Of a stretch of DNA of 64,000 nucleotides, positions 25,445-34,246 are shown piece after piece (positions within the stretch are counted from its first letter, which is position 1; every line of letters begins with the position of its first letter). The stretch spans positions 1,302,001-1,366,000 of the forward strand of contig CAJXMJ010000001.1 of assembly GCA_913056455.1 (NCBI GenBank), in the 5' to 3' direction. Both the position numbers and the translations under genes were made by a program. The stretch is from an uncultured Fodinibius sp. (GTDB lineage Bacteria; Bacteroidota; Rhodothermia; Balneolales; Balneolaceae). The notes under the pieces are model-generated. The model saw only the letters and a program-made list of their open reading frames with translations, made no database searches and was not told where the DNA came from.

Positions 25445-27559
25445 ATGCATCATTTGAAAGCGCTTTCGTTCGCAGTTATTAGCTCTCTGATCATATTCAG
25501 TTGCGACGTAATGAATAAATTATCAACTGTTTCTTCTCCGAATGGAAATCTTTCGGTTACATTCTCTCTTTCCGAATCCGGGAGTCCTCAATACACGGTA
25601 CAGCATGGCAACACCCAAATTATTGACACCTCCGGCTTGGGATTTGAGTTTCGAAACCTCCCACCATTAAAAGACGGGTTGCAAATTTCAAGCATCGAGC
25701 GAAGGTCTCATAATGAAACCTGGCAACCAGTTTGGGGTGAACAAGAGGAAGTCCGCAATCACTATAATGAACTACTCGTATCACTTAAAGAGACAGATAA
25801 CCAAGAGCGAGTGGTAAAGCTGCGATTCAGAGTTTTTAATGATGGAATTGGATTCAGATATGAATTTCCCCTTCAAAAATCGATGACGGATAGTCTGTAT
25901 ATCATGAATGAGCAGACAGAATTCGCACTTACCGACGATCATACCAGCTGGTGGATCCCTGCCGATTATGACAGCTATGAGTATAATTACAAACAAACTA
26001 AGGTTAGTGAAATCGATGCTTCTGAATTTGCCGGTGAAAACGAACGCGTCGATCGTCAGATTGATAACTTCAATGCGGCTAATACCCCGATCACAATGAA
26101 AACGGGGGATGGCTTATACCTAAGCTTTCATGAAGCAAATTTGACTGATTATGCTGGGATGACACTGGGTGTAACCGACGATTTAACATTAGTTAGCGAG
26201 CTCGTCCCTTGGGCTGACGGTACCAAGGTAAAAGCTAAAGCCCCTTTCTCTACCCCATGGCGTACTATACAAGTCGGTGAAAGTGCAGGAGATCTGGCAC
26301 AATCATTTTTACTTCAAAATCTAAATGAACCTAATAAATTAGAAGAAACCTCTTGGATAGAACCCATGAAATACACCGGCATCTGGTGGGAAATGCATAT
26401 CGGGAAATCTTCTTGGGGGATGGAGGAAGCTGCAGAAGGCTCATTTGACACCCCGGGTGGTTCAACGCATGGTGCTACCACCGAAAATGCTAAACGATAT
26501 ATTGATTTTAATGAGCGGGCCGACATAAAAGGATTGTTAATCGAAGGCTGGAATACCGGCTGGGAATACTGGGGAACCGACTCGCTGGGCTTTTTTGATT
26601 TCACAACGCCCTACCCTGATTTTGACCTCCAAGAAGTTTCGAATTACGCGAAAGAACGTAATGTAGCGTTGGTCGGTCATCACGAAACATCGGGCCAGGC
26701 AGCCCATTACGAAACCAGGCTCGATACAGCTTTCCAGCTCTATCATGATCTGGGTATTCATCATATTAAAACCGGATACGCCGGAGGCATTATTCCAAAA
26801 GGCGAATATCATCACGGGCAATGGATGGTTCGTCACTATCGAAAAGTAGTAGAGAAAGCAGCCGAATACCAGATTGGTATTAATGCCCATGAACCGATCA
26901 AAGGTACCGGGTTGCGAAGAACCTATCCCAATATGATGACCCGGGAGGGAATACGCGGAATGGAATATAATGCATGGAGTGAAGGAATGCCTCCCGAGCA
27001 TACCACTATTCTGCCTTTTACGCGCGTCCTAAGCGGTCCCATCGACTATACGCCGGGAATTTTTGACATCACTTTTGATGAATATTCCGATGAGGAACAG
27101 GTAAAGTCAACGCTGGCTAACCAGCTAGCTCTTTATGTGGTGCTTTACAGTCCCATGCAGATGGCTGCTGACCTACCGGAAAATTACTTAACTGATGACG
27201 GGAACTTTCACCCCATGTTCCAGTTCATTCGCGATGTTGCAGTGGATTGGGATGCCTCACATATTTTGGATGCAGAAATTGGAGATTACGTAGTGACTGC
27301 TCGAAAAGAAAAAAATAATGACACATGGTTTTTAGGAGCCGTCACAGATGAAAATGAGCGTACAAAAGAAGTATCTCTTAACTTTCTGGATACTGGAAAA
27401 ACCTATAAAGCAACGATATACCAAGATGCTGACAATGCCCACTGGCAGGATAATCCCACTGCTTATGAGATCAAAACCCGAGAGGTTACTGCTGATACAA
27501 CACTCGAACTTTGGATGGCTCCGGGAGGAGGAACAGCCATCAGTTTTGAGGCTTTATAA
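25445..27559 (+). CDS. Glycoside hydrolase family 97 lipoprotein (SusB-like alpha-glucosidase)
   Basis: From the ATG at 25445 the protein has 704 residues and begins with a lipoprotein signal (MHHLKALSFAVISSLIIFSC, cysteine at residue 20), so it should be anchored in the envelope. An N-terminal beta-sandwich is followed by a TIM barrel with LLIEGWNTGWEYW, HHETSG (E414) and INAHEPIKGTG (E483), then a C-terminal beta domain. The two glutamates correspond, by memory of the SusB structure, to the inverting-type catalytic bases (E439 and E508), so an inverting alpha-glucosidase is favoured over a retaining alpha-galactosidase. No SusC/SusD genes are adjacent. Confidence 0.9.
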   Translation: MHHLKALSFAVISSLIIFSCDVMNKLSTVSSPNGNLSVTFSLSESGSPQYTVQHGNTQIIDTSGLGFEFRNLPPLKDGLQISSIERRSHNETWQPVWGEQEEVRNHYNELLVSLKETDNQERVVKLRFRVFNDGIGFRYEFPLQKSMTDSLYIMNEQTEFALTDDHTSWWIPADYDSYEYNYKQTKVSEIDASEFAGENERVDRQIDNFNAANTPITMKTGDGLYLSFHEANLTDYAGMTLGVTDDLTLVSELVPWADGTKVKAKAPFSTPWRTIQVGESAGDLAQSFLLQNLNEPNKLEETSWIEPMKYTGIWWEMHIGKSSWGMEEAAEGSFDTPGGSTHGATTENAKRYIDFNERADIKGLLIEGWNTGWEYWGTDSLGFFDFTTPYPDFDLQEVSNYAKERNVALVGHHETSGQAAHYETRLDTAFQLYHDLGIHHIKTGYAGGIIPKGEYHHGQWMVRHYRKVVEKAAEYQIGINAHEPIKGTGLRRTYPNMMTREGIRGMEYNAWSEGMPPEHTTILPFTRVLSGPIDYTPGIFDITFDEYSDEEQVKSTLANQLALYVVLYSPMQMAADLPENYLTDDGNFHPMFQFIRDVAVDWDASHILDAEIGDYVVTARKEKNNDTWFLGAVTDENERTKEVSLNFLDTGKTYKATIYQDADNAHWQDNPTAYEIKTREVTADTTLELWMAPGGGTAISFEAL

Positions 27560-27589
27560 ATATCAATTTATCAATGGAGACTTTAGATC

Positions 27590-27886
27590 ATGTTTACGTT
27601 TTATCATAAAAATACGGATACCTTTGCAAGGTGGGTGCAAGACAGATTAGAAGAGATGGTAGTAGCCCACGAGGTTATTTACGTAGAAGAATCGGATCCC
27701 ATATCCCTACCGGATGGTCTTACAAACAGCGATTTACCGTTATTAAGTGATGGACATGAGCATTGGACATCCCGGGAAGATATCAAAGAATTTCTCAATG
27801 AGTTGCAAAAAGATCTGGAATTCAGCCATAGTCTTACATCTGATGCCTGCTACGTAGACCCCGAAAATTCAAGCAAGTGTCTATAA
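27590..27886 (+). CDS. Small protein, possibly glutaredoxin/thioredoxin-fold
   Basis: A 98-residue soluble acidic protein, 30 bases after the GH97 stop. The order of predicted elements (strand TFYHK, helix FARWVQDRLEEMV, strand HEVIYVE, then LPLLSDGHEHWTSREDIKEFLNELQKDL) recalls a glutaredoxin-like domain. In that reading a PxL-DG element would precede the last helix. There is no CxxC at the usual active site; the only cysteines are in the tail. Function is unknown. Confidence 0.55.
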   Translation: MFTFYHKNTDTFARWVQDRLEEMVVAHEVIYVEESDPISLPDGLTNSDLPLLSDGHEHWTSREDIKEFLNELQKDLEFSHSLTSDACYVDPENSSKCL

Positions 27887-27893
27887 AAAAAGT

Positions 27894-28787
27894 TTACTCC
27901 GGATAGATAGATTTTTTTGCGGCCAACAGTGTGTTTTTCATTAACATAGCCACAGTCATGGGGCCTACTCCGCCGGGCACGGGCGTAATCCAGCTGGCCT
28001 TTTCCTTAACACTTTCAAAATCACAATCGCCCACAAGGCTGTACCCTTTTTCTTTGGTTTCATCTGCTACGCGATTGATACCTACATCAATGACCACTAC
28101 TCCTTCTTTGACCATCTCTCCTTTGATAAACTCGGGCTGACCTGCAGCAACAACTAATATATCAGCGTCAATAGTATGCTTCGTTAAATCTTTGGTAAAC
28201 TTGTGACAAACCGTTGTCGTCGCTTTCCCCTGCTCACCACTTTCTTTATTCAACAAAATTGATATCGGCCGTCCTACAATATTACTGGCTCCCACCACTA
28301 CGGCATGCTTTCCTTTTGTGGGGATACTATAGTGTTTAAGAAGTTCAATAATCCCGGCAGGCGTACAGGATCTAAAACTCGGCTCCCCTACGGTCAACCG
28401 GCCTACGTTCATGGGATGAAAACCGTCGACATCTTTTCGATAGTCAATTGATTCAATAACATCATGAGCAGATAAATGGTTAGGCAGCGGAAGCTGGACC
28501 AATATGCCATCTACAGAGTCATCATTATTCAGTTCATGAATAGTTTGTTTTAAGACCTTTGCGGAAACCGTGTCGGGCAAACGCATGGTATCCGTTTCAA
28601 TCCCCACTTCTTTGCACGCCCTGGTTTTGGCCCCAACATAGACGTCAGATGCAGGATTATTTCCAATAAGGACCACTTGTAAAAATGGCGGACGGTGGCC
28701 CGCTTCTATCCAATCATCAACATCCTTTCGAACTTCATCTCGCGTTAATTGAGCAACTTTCTTCCCGTCTATTATCTTCGCTGACAT
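27894..28787 (-). CDS. folD: Bifunctional methylenetetrahydrofolate dehydrogenase/cyclohydrolase
   Basis: A 297-residue FolD that interconverts 5,10-methylene-THF and 10-formyl-THF with NADP. Visible signatures are the catalytic-lysine region VGAKTRACKEVGI, VDGILVQLPLPNHL, KDVDGFHPMNVGRL, the Rossmann VVVGASNIVGRPISILL and the C-terminal TPVPGGVGPMTVAMLMKN. The length is normal. It lies 80 bases downstream of the response-regulator gene and probably has its own promoter. Confidence 0.96.
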   Translation of the reverse strand: MSAKIIDGKKVAQLTRDEVRKDVDDWIEAGHRPPFLQVVLIGNNPASDVYVGAKTRACKEVGIETDTMRLPDTVSAKVLKQTIHELNNDDSVDGILVQLPLPNHLSAHDVIESIDYRKDVDGFHPMNVGRLTVGEPSFRSCTPAGIIELLKHYSIPTKGKHAVVVGASNIVGRPISILLNKESGEQGKATTTVCHKFTKDLTKHTIDADILVVAAGQPEFIKGEMVKEGVVVIDVGINRVADETKEKGYSLVGDCDFESVKEKASWITPVPGGVGPMTVAMLMKNTLLAAKKSIYPE

Positions 28788-28867
28788 CCTTAAATATTCT
28801 TAGTAACTAAAATTGCAATTTTTTCAATATTCTTATCAACAGACCTACATAACCGCCTTAGGTATTA

Positions 28868-30241
28868 TCAACGCTCAATATCGTACTTTTTCATTTTGTT
28901 GTACATATGACTGCGTTGAATATCAATCGCTTCAGCAGTTTGAGAAATATTCCAGTCGTTTTCTTCCAGTTTACGAATTATAAATAACCGTTCAGCCGAT
29001 TCCTTAAACTTTTGAAAGGTCTCTACACTATCAGCCAAATCAGTAAACGTATCGCTTTTCTTACCTCTGGAAAGCGTGAGTGCTTGTACATCTTCTTTAC
29101 TTATTTCAGAATCATCCGCCAACAGTCCCAATCGCTCAATACCATTCTGGAGCTCACGCACATTACCGGACCAATTCTGTTTTTTAAGCTCCTCCAGTGC
29201 TTCATCTGTAAAGCTAATCCCCGAAAACATAATATCCTTTTCGGCTAATTTCTGCAGCCAATCTTGAGCCAATAGCGGGATATCTTCCCGTCGTTTGCGT
29301 AACGGGGGAACATGAATGGGAATCACATTTAATCGGTGATACAAATCCTCTCGGAATCCACCGGTTTCTATCTCGTCCAAAAGATCCTTGTTAGTCGCCG
29401 AAATCACACGGACATCAACTGATATTTTTTTTGTCCCTCCAACGCGGACAATAGCATTTTCCTGAAGGGCCCGCAAAACTTTTGCTTGTGCAGCAGCACT
29501 CATATCCCCGACTTCATCCAGAAAGAGTGTTCCACCATCAGCCTGCTCAAATTTACCAATGCGCTGACTGCTGGCACCGGTAAACGCTCCTTTTTCATGA
29601 CCGAACAACTCACTCTCCAAGAGGTCGGCGGGAATAGCCGCACAGTTCACATCCACAAAAGGTTCACGACTCCGGTCACTTTTTTCATGGATCCAGCGAG
29701 CAACCAGCTCTTTCCCGGTCCCATTTTCACCCGTAATCATGACCCTCGAACTCGTTTGAGCCACCTTATCAATCGTCTTTTTGATCTTCTTAATGGCATC
29801 ACTTTCGCCAATAATTTTGGGAACCTTGGGCAGACGTGATTTAATTGACCTGTTTTCTTCAGTCAATCGATGTTGATCAAGCGCATTGCGCACACTCACC
29901 AGCAGTCGATTCAAATCCGGGGGTTTCTCGATAAAGTCAAAAGCGCCCTTTTTAGTAGCTTCTACGGCAATTTCAATATTACCGTGACCCGAGATCATAA
30001 TTACGGGAAACTGATAGTTTTCTTCCTTTAGTTTTGACAAGATTTCAATTCCATCCATGCCGTGCATCTTAATATCCAGCAGCATTAGATCTACCCGATG
30101 ATCATCCAGCAGATTAAAAACCTCCTTTCCACTTTCTGCTTCAAGCACAGCATAATCCTCGAACTCGAGGATATCTCGAAGGGAATTCCGGATACTCTTT
30201 TCGTCATCCGTTATTAAAATAATCGGTTTTTTATCAGACAT
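28868..30241 (-). CDS. NtrC-family sigma54-dependent response regulator
   Basis: A 457-residue three-domain activator. The receiver domain has DD at 12-13 and the phospho-acceptor D56 (LMLLDIKMHGMDG). The AAA+ domain has Walker A GENGTGKE (171-178), the sigma54-contact loop GAFTGA (218-223) and GGTLFLDEVGDM. The C-terminal Fis-type helix-turn-helix is ISQTAEAIDIQRSHMYNKM. It would activate sigma54 promoters when phosphorylated. No histidine kinase is adjacent. It starts 7 bases after dacB, in an operon with ptsN and dacB. Confidence 0.93.
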   Translation of the reverse strand: MSDKKPIILITDDEKSIRNSLRDILEFEDYAVLEAESGKEVFNLLDDHRVDLMLLDIKMHGMDGIEILSKLKEENYQFPVIMISGHGNIEIAVEATKKGAFDFIEKPPDLNRLLVSVRNALDQHRLTEENRSIKSRLPKVPKIIGESDAIKKIKKTIDKVAQTSSRVMITGENGTGKELVARWIHEKSDRSREPFVDVNCAAIPADLLESELFGHEKGAFTGASSQRIGKFEQADGGTLFLDEVGDMSAAAQAKVLRALQENAIVRVGGTKKISVDVRVISATNKDLLDEIETGGFREDLYHRLNVIPIHVPPLRKRREDIPLLAQDWLQKLAEKDIMFSGISFTDEALEELKKQNWSGNVRELQNGIERLGLLADDSEISKEDVQALTLSRGKKSDTFTDLADSVETFQKFKESAERLFIIRKLEENDWNISQTAEAIDIQRSHMYNKMKKYDIER

Positions 30242-30248
30242 CAGGTGC

Positions 30249-31757
30249 TTAATATTTTACGTATATATTTTCTAAAATCTGTTCATGAATGGTATCAACA
30301 TACCCAGTTTTTTCGGTGTAATTATTGGTCACAACCGAAAATATCAGTGGCTTACCCGAAATCCCCTCCATATAACCGCTCAAACTGCGTACGCCAGAAA
30401 CATATCCCGTTTTGCCAAACACTTTTCCTTTAAGGGGAGAATTTATAAACCGATTCTCTAAAGACCCATCCTGGCCTGCAACTGGCAAACTCTTTTTAAA
30501 AACATCAAAGTGTGGATGATTTCTCATCTCTACCAACAGTGTGTTTAAATCTTCCGTTTTTAAAAGTGTTGAAGCCGCCATGCCCGAAGCATCCTCAATT
30601 TCAAGATCTGTGGTGTCCATATTCATGGATTTGGCAAAATCCTTTACCAAACTTATGCCTAGCTCAGTGCTACCGGCAGCATCAAAGTGTTCAGCAGCGG
30701 CTGTTTTAAGAAGCATTTCAGCATAAAAGTTATCACTCTCTTTATTCAACTGTACAAACATAGAATCCAGAGGTACCGATACATGCTCCGCCAGCGGTTG
30801 ATATCTATTCTCATTCCAATCTTGTGGCTTGCTGTCTACAATGATGCCACCGCTAAGTTCAATATTACCATCTTCGAGATACTTCTTAAAGGTATCCAAA
30901 AAAAAGAGCGGAGCGTCATCAATAGAAAGTGACTCTTTTTCCACATATCCCTTTGGCAATTTACTTCCCAGTACGATAGTATTCGTACCGGGCTTTCGAC
31001 GATAGAATTCATCATATTCCGTATCTGCAGGCGTAATTACCTGATCATTGATAAAGTTTACGTAATCCGTATCAAATGGGAACCACTCAATTTTCGGCTT
31101 TTCGCCCACATCCCCCTTAGCATAAACCGTCAGATCTACTGCATTATTATTGAATGATAATGCACTGATCTCTACCCCATAATAGAAAGAAAGGTCTTCC
31201 CAACTCCAACCTTTGGGATACGGCTGCTGATCAAAAAAAGAATCGTTGCCAATCAGGTTACCGTCAATTTTTCGAATACCTCGATCATAGAGCGCAGAGA
31301 ATAACTTGTCAAATACATGAAACCGATCATCCCGGTAAAATCGCCCGCTTATAGATGGATCGCCAACACCGCGAATAATAATATCGCCCTGCCAGGTGCT
31401 ATCCACCTGCCTGCCAAGCCCATACATCTTTGTTCGAAATTGGTAATCGGGCCCCAATTCATCCAGAATTGCTGCAGACGTCAGTAGCTTTAGATTTGAG
31501 GCAGGTCGTACCATCTTCTCAAAATTGTATCCCTCTAAAATTTTTCCAGTCGTATCACGAACAATAACTGACCAAAAAGCATCATTGGCACGACTATTTT
31601 CAATAGTATTAGCTACCTCAGGCGAAAAAACAACTTGTTGTGCCTGTACCGTGTTGATCATAAAAAGAAGTCCAAAAAGTACCCCCGCACTCAGACAAAT
31701 AGATTTCTTTTGAGACATAAATCTCAGCTTAAATTGCTTTATACAAGTTTTAGCCAT
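30249..31757 (-). CDS. dacB: D-alanyl-D-alanine carboxypeptidase/endopeptidase (PBP4, S13)
   Basis: A periplasmic class C penicillin-binding protein that trims or cuts peptidoglycan cross-links. Counted from the upstream start, the active-site S-x-x-K is S87-N-L-K90 (RPASNLKLLTSAA). Also present are SDN (KESDNFYAEMLLK) and KTG (FGKTGYVSGVRSL). A hydrophobic signal ends at TVQAQ. Two starts are possible: ATG 31757, which overlaps the ptsN stop by 8 bases (ATGGCTAA) and gives 502 residues, or ATG 31718 (MSQKKSICL), which gives a more usual signal peptide. The domain order and length fit DacB. Confidence 0.92.
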   Translation of the reverse strand: MAKTCIKQFKLRFMSQKKSICLSAGVLFGLLFMINTVQAQQVVFSPEVANTIENSRANDAFWSVIVRDTTGKILEGYNFEKMVRPASNLKLLTSAAILDELGPDYQFRTKMYGLGRQVDSTWQGDIIIRGVGDPSISGRFYRDDRFHVFDKLFSALYDRGIRKIDGNLIGNDSFFDQQPYPKGWSWEDLSFYYGVEISALSFNNNAVDLTVYAKGDVGEKPKIEWFPFDTDYVNFINDQVITPADTEYDEFYRRKPGTNTIVLGSKLPKGYVEKESLSIDDAPLFFLDTFKKYLEDGNIELSGGIIVDSKPQDWNENRYQPLAEHVSVPLDSMFVQLNKESDNFYAEMLLKTAAAEHFDAAGSTELGISLVKDFAKSMNMDTTDLEIEDASGMAASTLLKTEDLNTLLVEMRNHPHFDVFKKSLPVAGQDGSLENRFINSPLKGKVFGKTGYVSGVRSLSGYMEGISGKPLIFSVVTNNYTEKTGYVDTIHEQILENIYVKY

Positions 31758-32220
31758 TCAAAGAAACATGCTCTTCATTTTTGAAGGCCTCAATAATTTC
31801 TTCCGCCGTTGAACAGCTACGCAATCGCTCTCTAAATTCACTATTATTCATTAACCTTGATATACGACTCAGCATTTTAATATGCAAGTTATTGCTCGCT
31901 TGCGGACCAACCAACAGAAAAACCATATTCACGGGCTCTTCATCGATAGCTTCGTAGTCAACCGGTTCTTTTAAAATAGCAAATGCTGCATATGTTTGAT
32001 TAATCCCTGATGCTTTGCCGTGCGGAATCGCCAACCCTTTGCCAACCCCCGTAGACATTATCCGTTCGCGCTCAAACACAGCTTCTCTTATTTCCTCAAG
32101 TTCTCCATTAGATACCATATCCTCTAATGAAGCAATCATCCTCTCTAATATCTCAGCTTTATCTTTGGCTTTCAGATTTGGTAACACAGTTTCTTCATTC
32201 AATAAGCTGAAAATATTCAT
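31750..32220 (-). CDS. ptsN: PTS EIIA domain protein (PtsN-like, nitrogen-type)
   Basis: A 156-residue soluble EIIA of the fructose/nitrogen class. The phosphorylatable His is H67 in GKGLAIPHGKA, followed by VNMVFLLVGPQASNNLHIKMLSRISRLM. Standalone EIIA-Ntr proteins act in regulation rather than sugar uptake. It is the first gene of ptsN-dacB-sigma54 response regulator. A TAnnTTTG box lies 37 bases before its start. Confidence 0.88.
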   Translation of the reverse strand: MNIFSLLNEETVLPNLKAKDKAEILERMIASLEDMVSNGELEEIREAVFERERIMSTGVGKGLAIPHGKASGINQTYAAFAILKEPVDYEAIDEEPVNMVFLLVGPQASNNLHIKMLSRISRLMNNSEFRERLRSCSTAEEIIEAFKNEEHVSLNG

Positions 32221-32256
32221 GCGGAAAAATCTAAATTATGTATTTCATATGCAGTT

Positions 32257-32264
32257 CAAATATA
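32257..32264 (-). promoter_or_regulatory. TAnnTTTG-type -7 box candidate upstream of ptsN
   Basis: Minus-strand TATATTTG lies 37 bases before the ptsN start. A TTG at 32286-32288 (minus) is a possible -33 element at a spacing of 21. Confidence 0.42.
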
Positions 32265-32368
32265 CTCATCGTTTTTCATCTGTTACAACTTAATTACGCC
32301 ATCAATTTATGGCCCCGAATTCTATATTTTCGTTTAATTGTTGGAAGCAAATTTTGTAAACTTTGCTG

Positions 32369-33037
32369 ATGGATTTTTTAAAAGGAATTTCGGCAGTATT
32401 AGCCAAGGACTTACAAACAGAGCTTCGGTCAAGGTACGCCATTAATACCGTTCTGGCGTTCGTGGGAGCTGCCCTACTGCTCATTCTTTTTGCCCTCAAT
32501 GCTGAACAGCTGGCTCCTACTCCCAAAAGTGCCCTCGTTTGGATTGTCATTCTTTTTGCTGCACTATCGAGTCTATCGCGTTCCTTTGTGATGGAAACCG
32601 ACCGAAAAACCTTTGATCTGCTTCGAATCCATAGCAATGCCTCTGAAGTTTTCGTGGGCAAGCTGTGCTATAATTTTTTATTTACACTTACAGTAAACCT
32701 TGTCACGTTTTTACTCTATATTTTTCTTCTCGGGATGCCTATAGCTGATCTGCTCGCATTTATTTTAGTTCTTCTTTTCGGCACCGCGGGATTATCAGGA
32801 GTCTCTACCATGCTTGGAGCCATTGTCTCGCAAGCCGATCGAAAAGGAGCTATTTTTTCAGTTCTTAGCATACCGTTACTTTTTCCGCTGATTCTTATTC
32901 TCGTGCGTACGACCAAAGCAGCACTTATCGATGGATTTACCGATAATTATCTTAATGACTTTTGGGCTTTGGTGGGTTATGCGGGTGTAACCATCACGGC
33001 AGGAATTTTACTTTTTGATTACATTTTTGAAGAATAA
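32369..33037 (+). CDS. ccmB: Haem exporter protein CcmB
   Basis: About 222 residues with six predicted membrane helices. The N-terminal motif LAKDLQTELRSRYAINTVLAF and the later ETDRKTFDLLRIHSNASEVFVGKL are typical of CcmB, the membrane subunit of the CcmAB ABC transporter used in system I cytochrome c maturation. ATG 32369 is preferred; a TTG two codons earlier is possible. ccmA, ccmC and other maturation genes are not adjacent. It precedes holB by 6 bases, so it likely heads a ccmB-holB-dapF-plug transcription unit. Confidence 0.9.
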   Translation: MDFLKGISAVLAKDLQTELRSRYAINTVLAFVGAALLLILFALNAEQLAPTPKSALVWIVILFAALSSLSRSFVMETDRKTFDLLRIHSNASEVFVGKLCYNFLFTLTVNLVTFLLYIFLLGMPIADLLAFILVLLFGTAGLSGVSTMLGAIVSQADRKGAIFSVLSIPLLFPLILILVRTTKAALIDGFTDNYLNDFWALVGYAGVTITAGILLFDYIFEE

Positions 33038-33043
33038 TACATT

Positions 33044-34246
33044 ATGATCGACTACAAAGACTTCACATTTGATTTTGGTGATCGTCGCCTGGTAGGGCAA
33101 TCTTTTGCCCGCGAACAAATCACGCGTATTATCCAGTCGGGGCGTATTAGTCACTCTTATCTTTTTTCGGGGCCTCCCGGAATTGGCAAAACCGCTTTTG
33201 CTCTTGCTTTTGCAGAACTTATAAATGGAGTCGACCATCTAACTGATTTAGGTGATCAAGCATTTTCCAAAAAATCATCATGGTTTACACATCCCGACAT
33301 TCACGTTTTTTTACCGGTACCTACCAATGTATCAGTTGAAGAGTTACGCGAGCGATTAGAACTACTACGCGAAGATCCCTACGAAATTGTGGATTTTAGC
33401 CTCCGACCATCACTGACCAACGAGGAAAGCACCAAAAATAAGCGTGCTTTTTATCCCATCGATTATTTCAGGGAGGAAATTCGGCCTGCTGCCTATTATA
33501 AACCCAATGAAGGGCAAAAAACGGTTATCATCATGACCGGAATTGAAAGTATGAAAAAAGAGGCAGCAAACTCTTTTTTAAAACTGCTCGAAGAACCCGC
33601 AGAAGACCTCATTTTCTTGCTCACTACTGACAATACAGAAGCCCTGCTACCCACCATAATCTCTCGTTGCCAACACATCCAGCTATCACCTTTAAAGACA
33701 AAAGAGATTGAACAAGCTCTTATTGAACAAGATGGAGTGGACAAAAATGAAGCTTCATATCTGGCACGGGTTTCCGGCGGGAACTATGCAATGACCCGCT
33801 TTTTTGATGTTGACACTCTGAAAAGCACACGAGAAGCGATTATTGAATACTTGCGATACTCCTATTCCCAGAATGCCGTCAATATTACCCAAACAGCTCA
33901 AGACTGGCAGAGTCAGGAAAATCTTGAGGGGCTAATTGCTATCCTGAACGTTATGGAAGTTTTTCTGCGCGACTTACTTGTTTATCGGTCAACGCAGAAT
34001 AAGGCATTAATAACCAATGCTGATCAGCTCGATGTAATTAAAAAATTCTGCGAAACATTGGCCGATGCACGTCTTGAGGATATGATAGAACAAGTTAACG
34101 AATGCAAACCGATGGTTTATCGAAACGTACAGGCAAAACTTATTTTTACGTCGTTAGCTTTTCGATTTTCAAGCTTGATGCGTGGCAATGACCCTATCAT
34201 CACCAAACAAGACTCCTGGAAACATTTACCAGCTTTCTCTGAATAA
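33044..34246 (+). CDS. holB: DNA polymerase III subunit delta'
   Basis: A 400-residue AAA+ clamp-loader subunit. VGQSFAREQITRIIQSGRISHSYLF leads into Walker A GPPGIGKT (43-50). Then come MKKEAANSFLKLLEEP and LLPTIISRCQHIQLSPL, the SRC motif typical of clamp-loader proteins. It helps load the beta clamp on primed DNA. The stop and the dapF start overlap by one base (TAATG). The zinc-finger cysteines of E. coli delta' are not evident, which is common in this phylum. Confidence 0.92.
   Translation: MIDYKDFTFDFGDRRLVGQSFAREQITRIIQSGRISHSYLFSGPPGIGKTAFALAFAELINGVDHLTDLGDQAFSKKSSWFTHPDIHVFLPVPTNVSVEELRERLELLREDPYEIVDFSLRPSLTNEESTKNKRAFYPIDYFREEIRPAAYYKPNEGQKTVIIMTGIESMKKEAANSFLKLLEEPAEDLIFLLTTDNTEALLPTIISRCQHIQLSPLKTKEIEQALIEQDGVDKNEASYLARVSGGNYAMTRFFDVDTLKSTREAIIEYLRYSYSQNAVNITQTAQDWQSQENLEGLIAILNVMEVFLRDLLVYRSTQNKALITNADQLDVIKKFCETLADARLEDMIEQVNECKPMVYRNVQAKLIFTSLAFRFSSLMRGNDPIITKQDSWKHLPAFSE

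Noticed and set aside
28809-28822. AAAATTGCAATTTT palindrome before folD
   Set aside because: A low-complexity AT-rich palindrome expected by chance in intergenic DNA of this composition.
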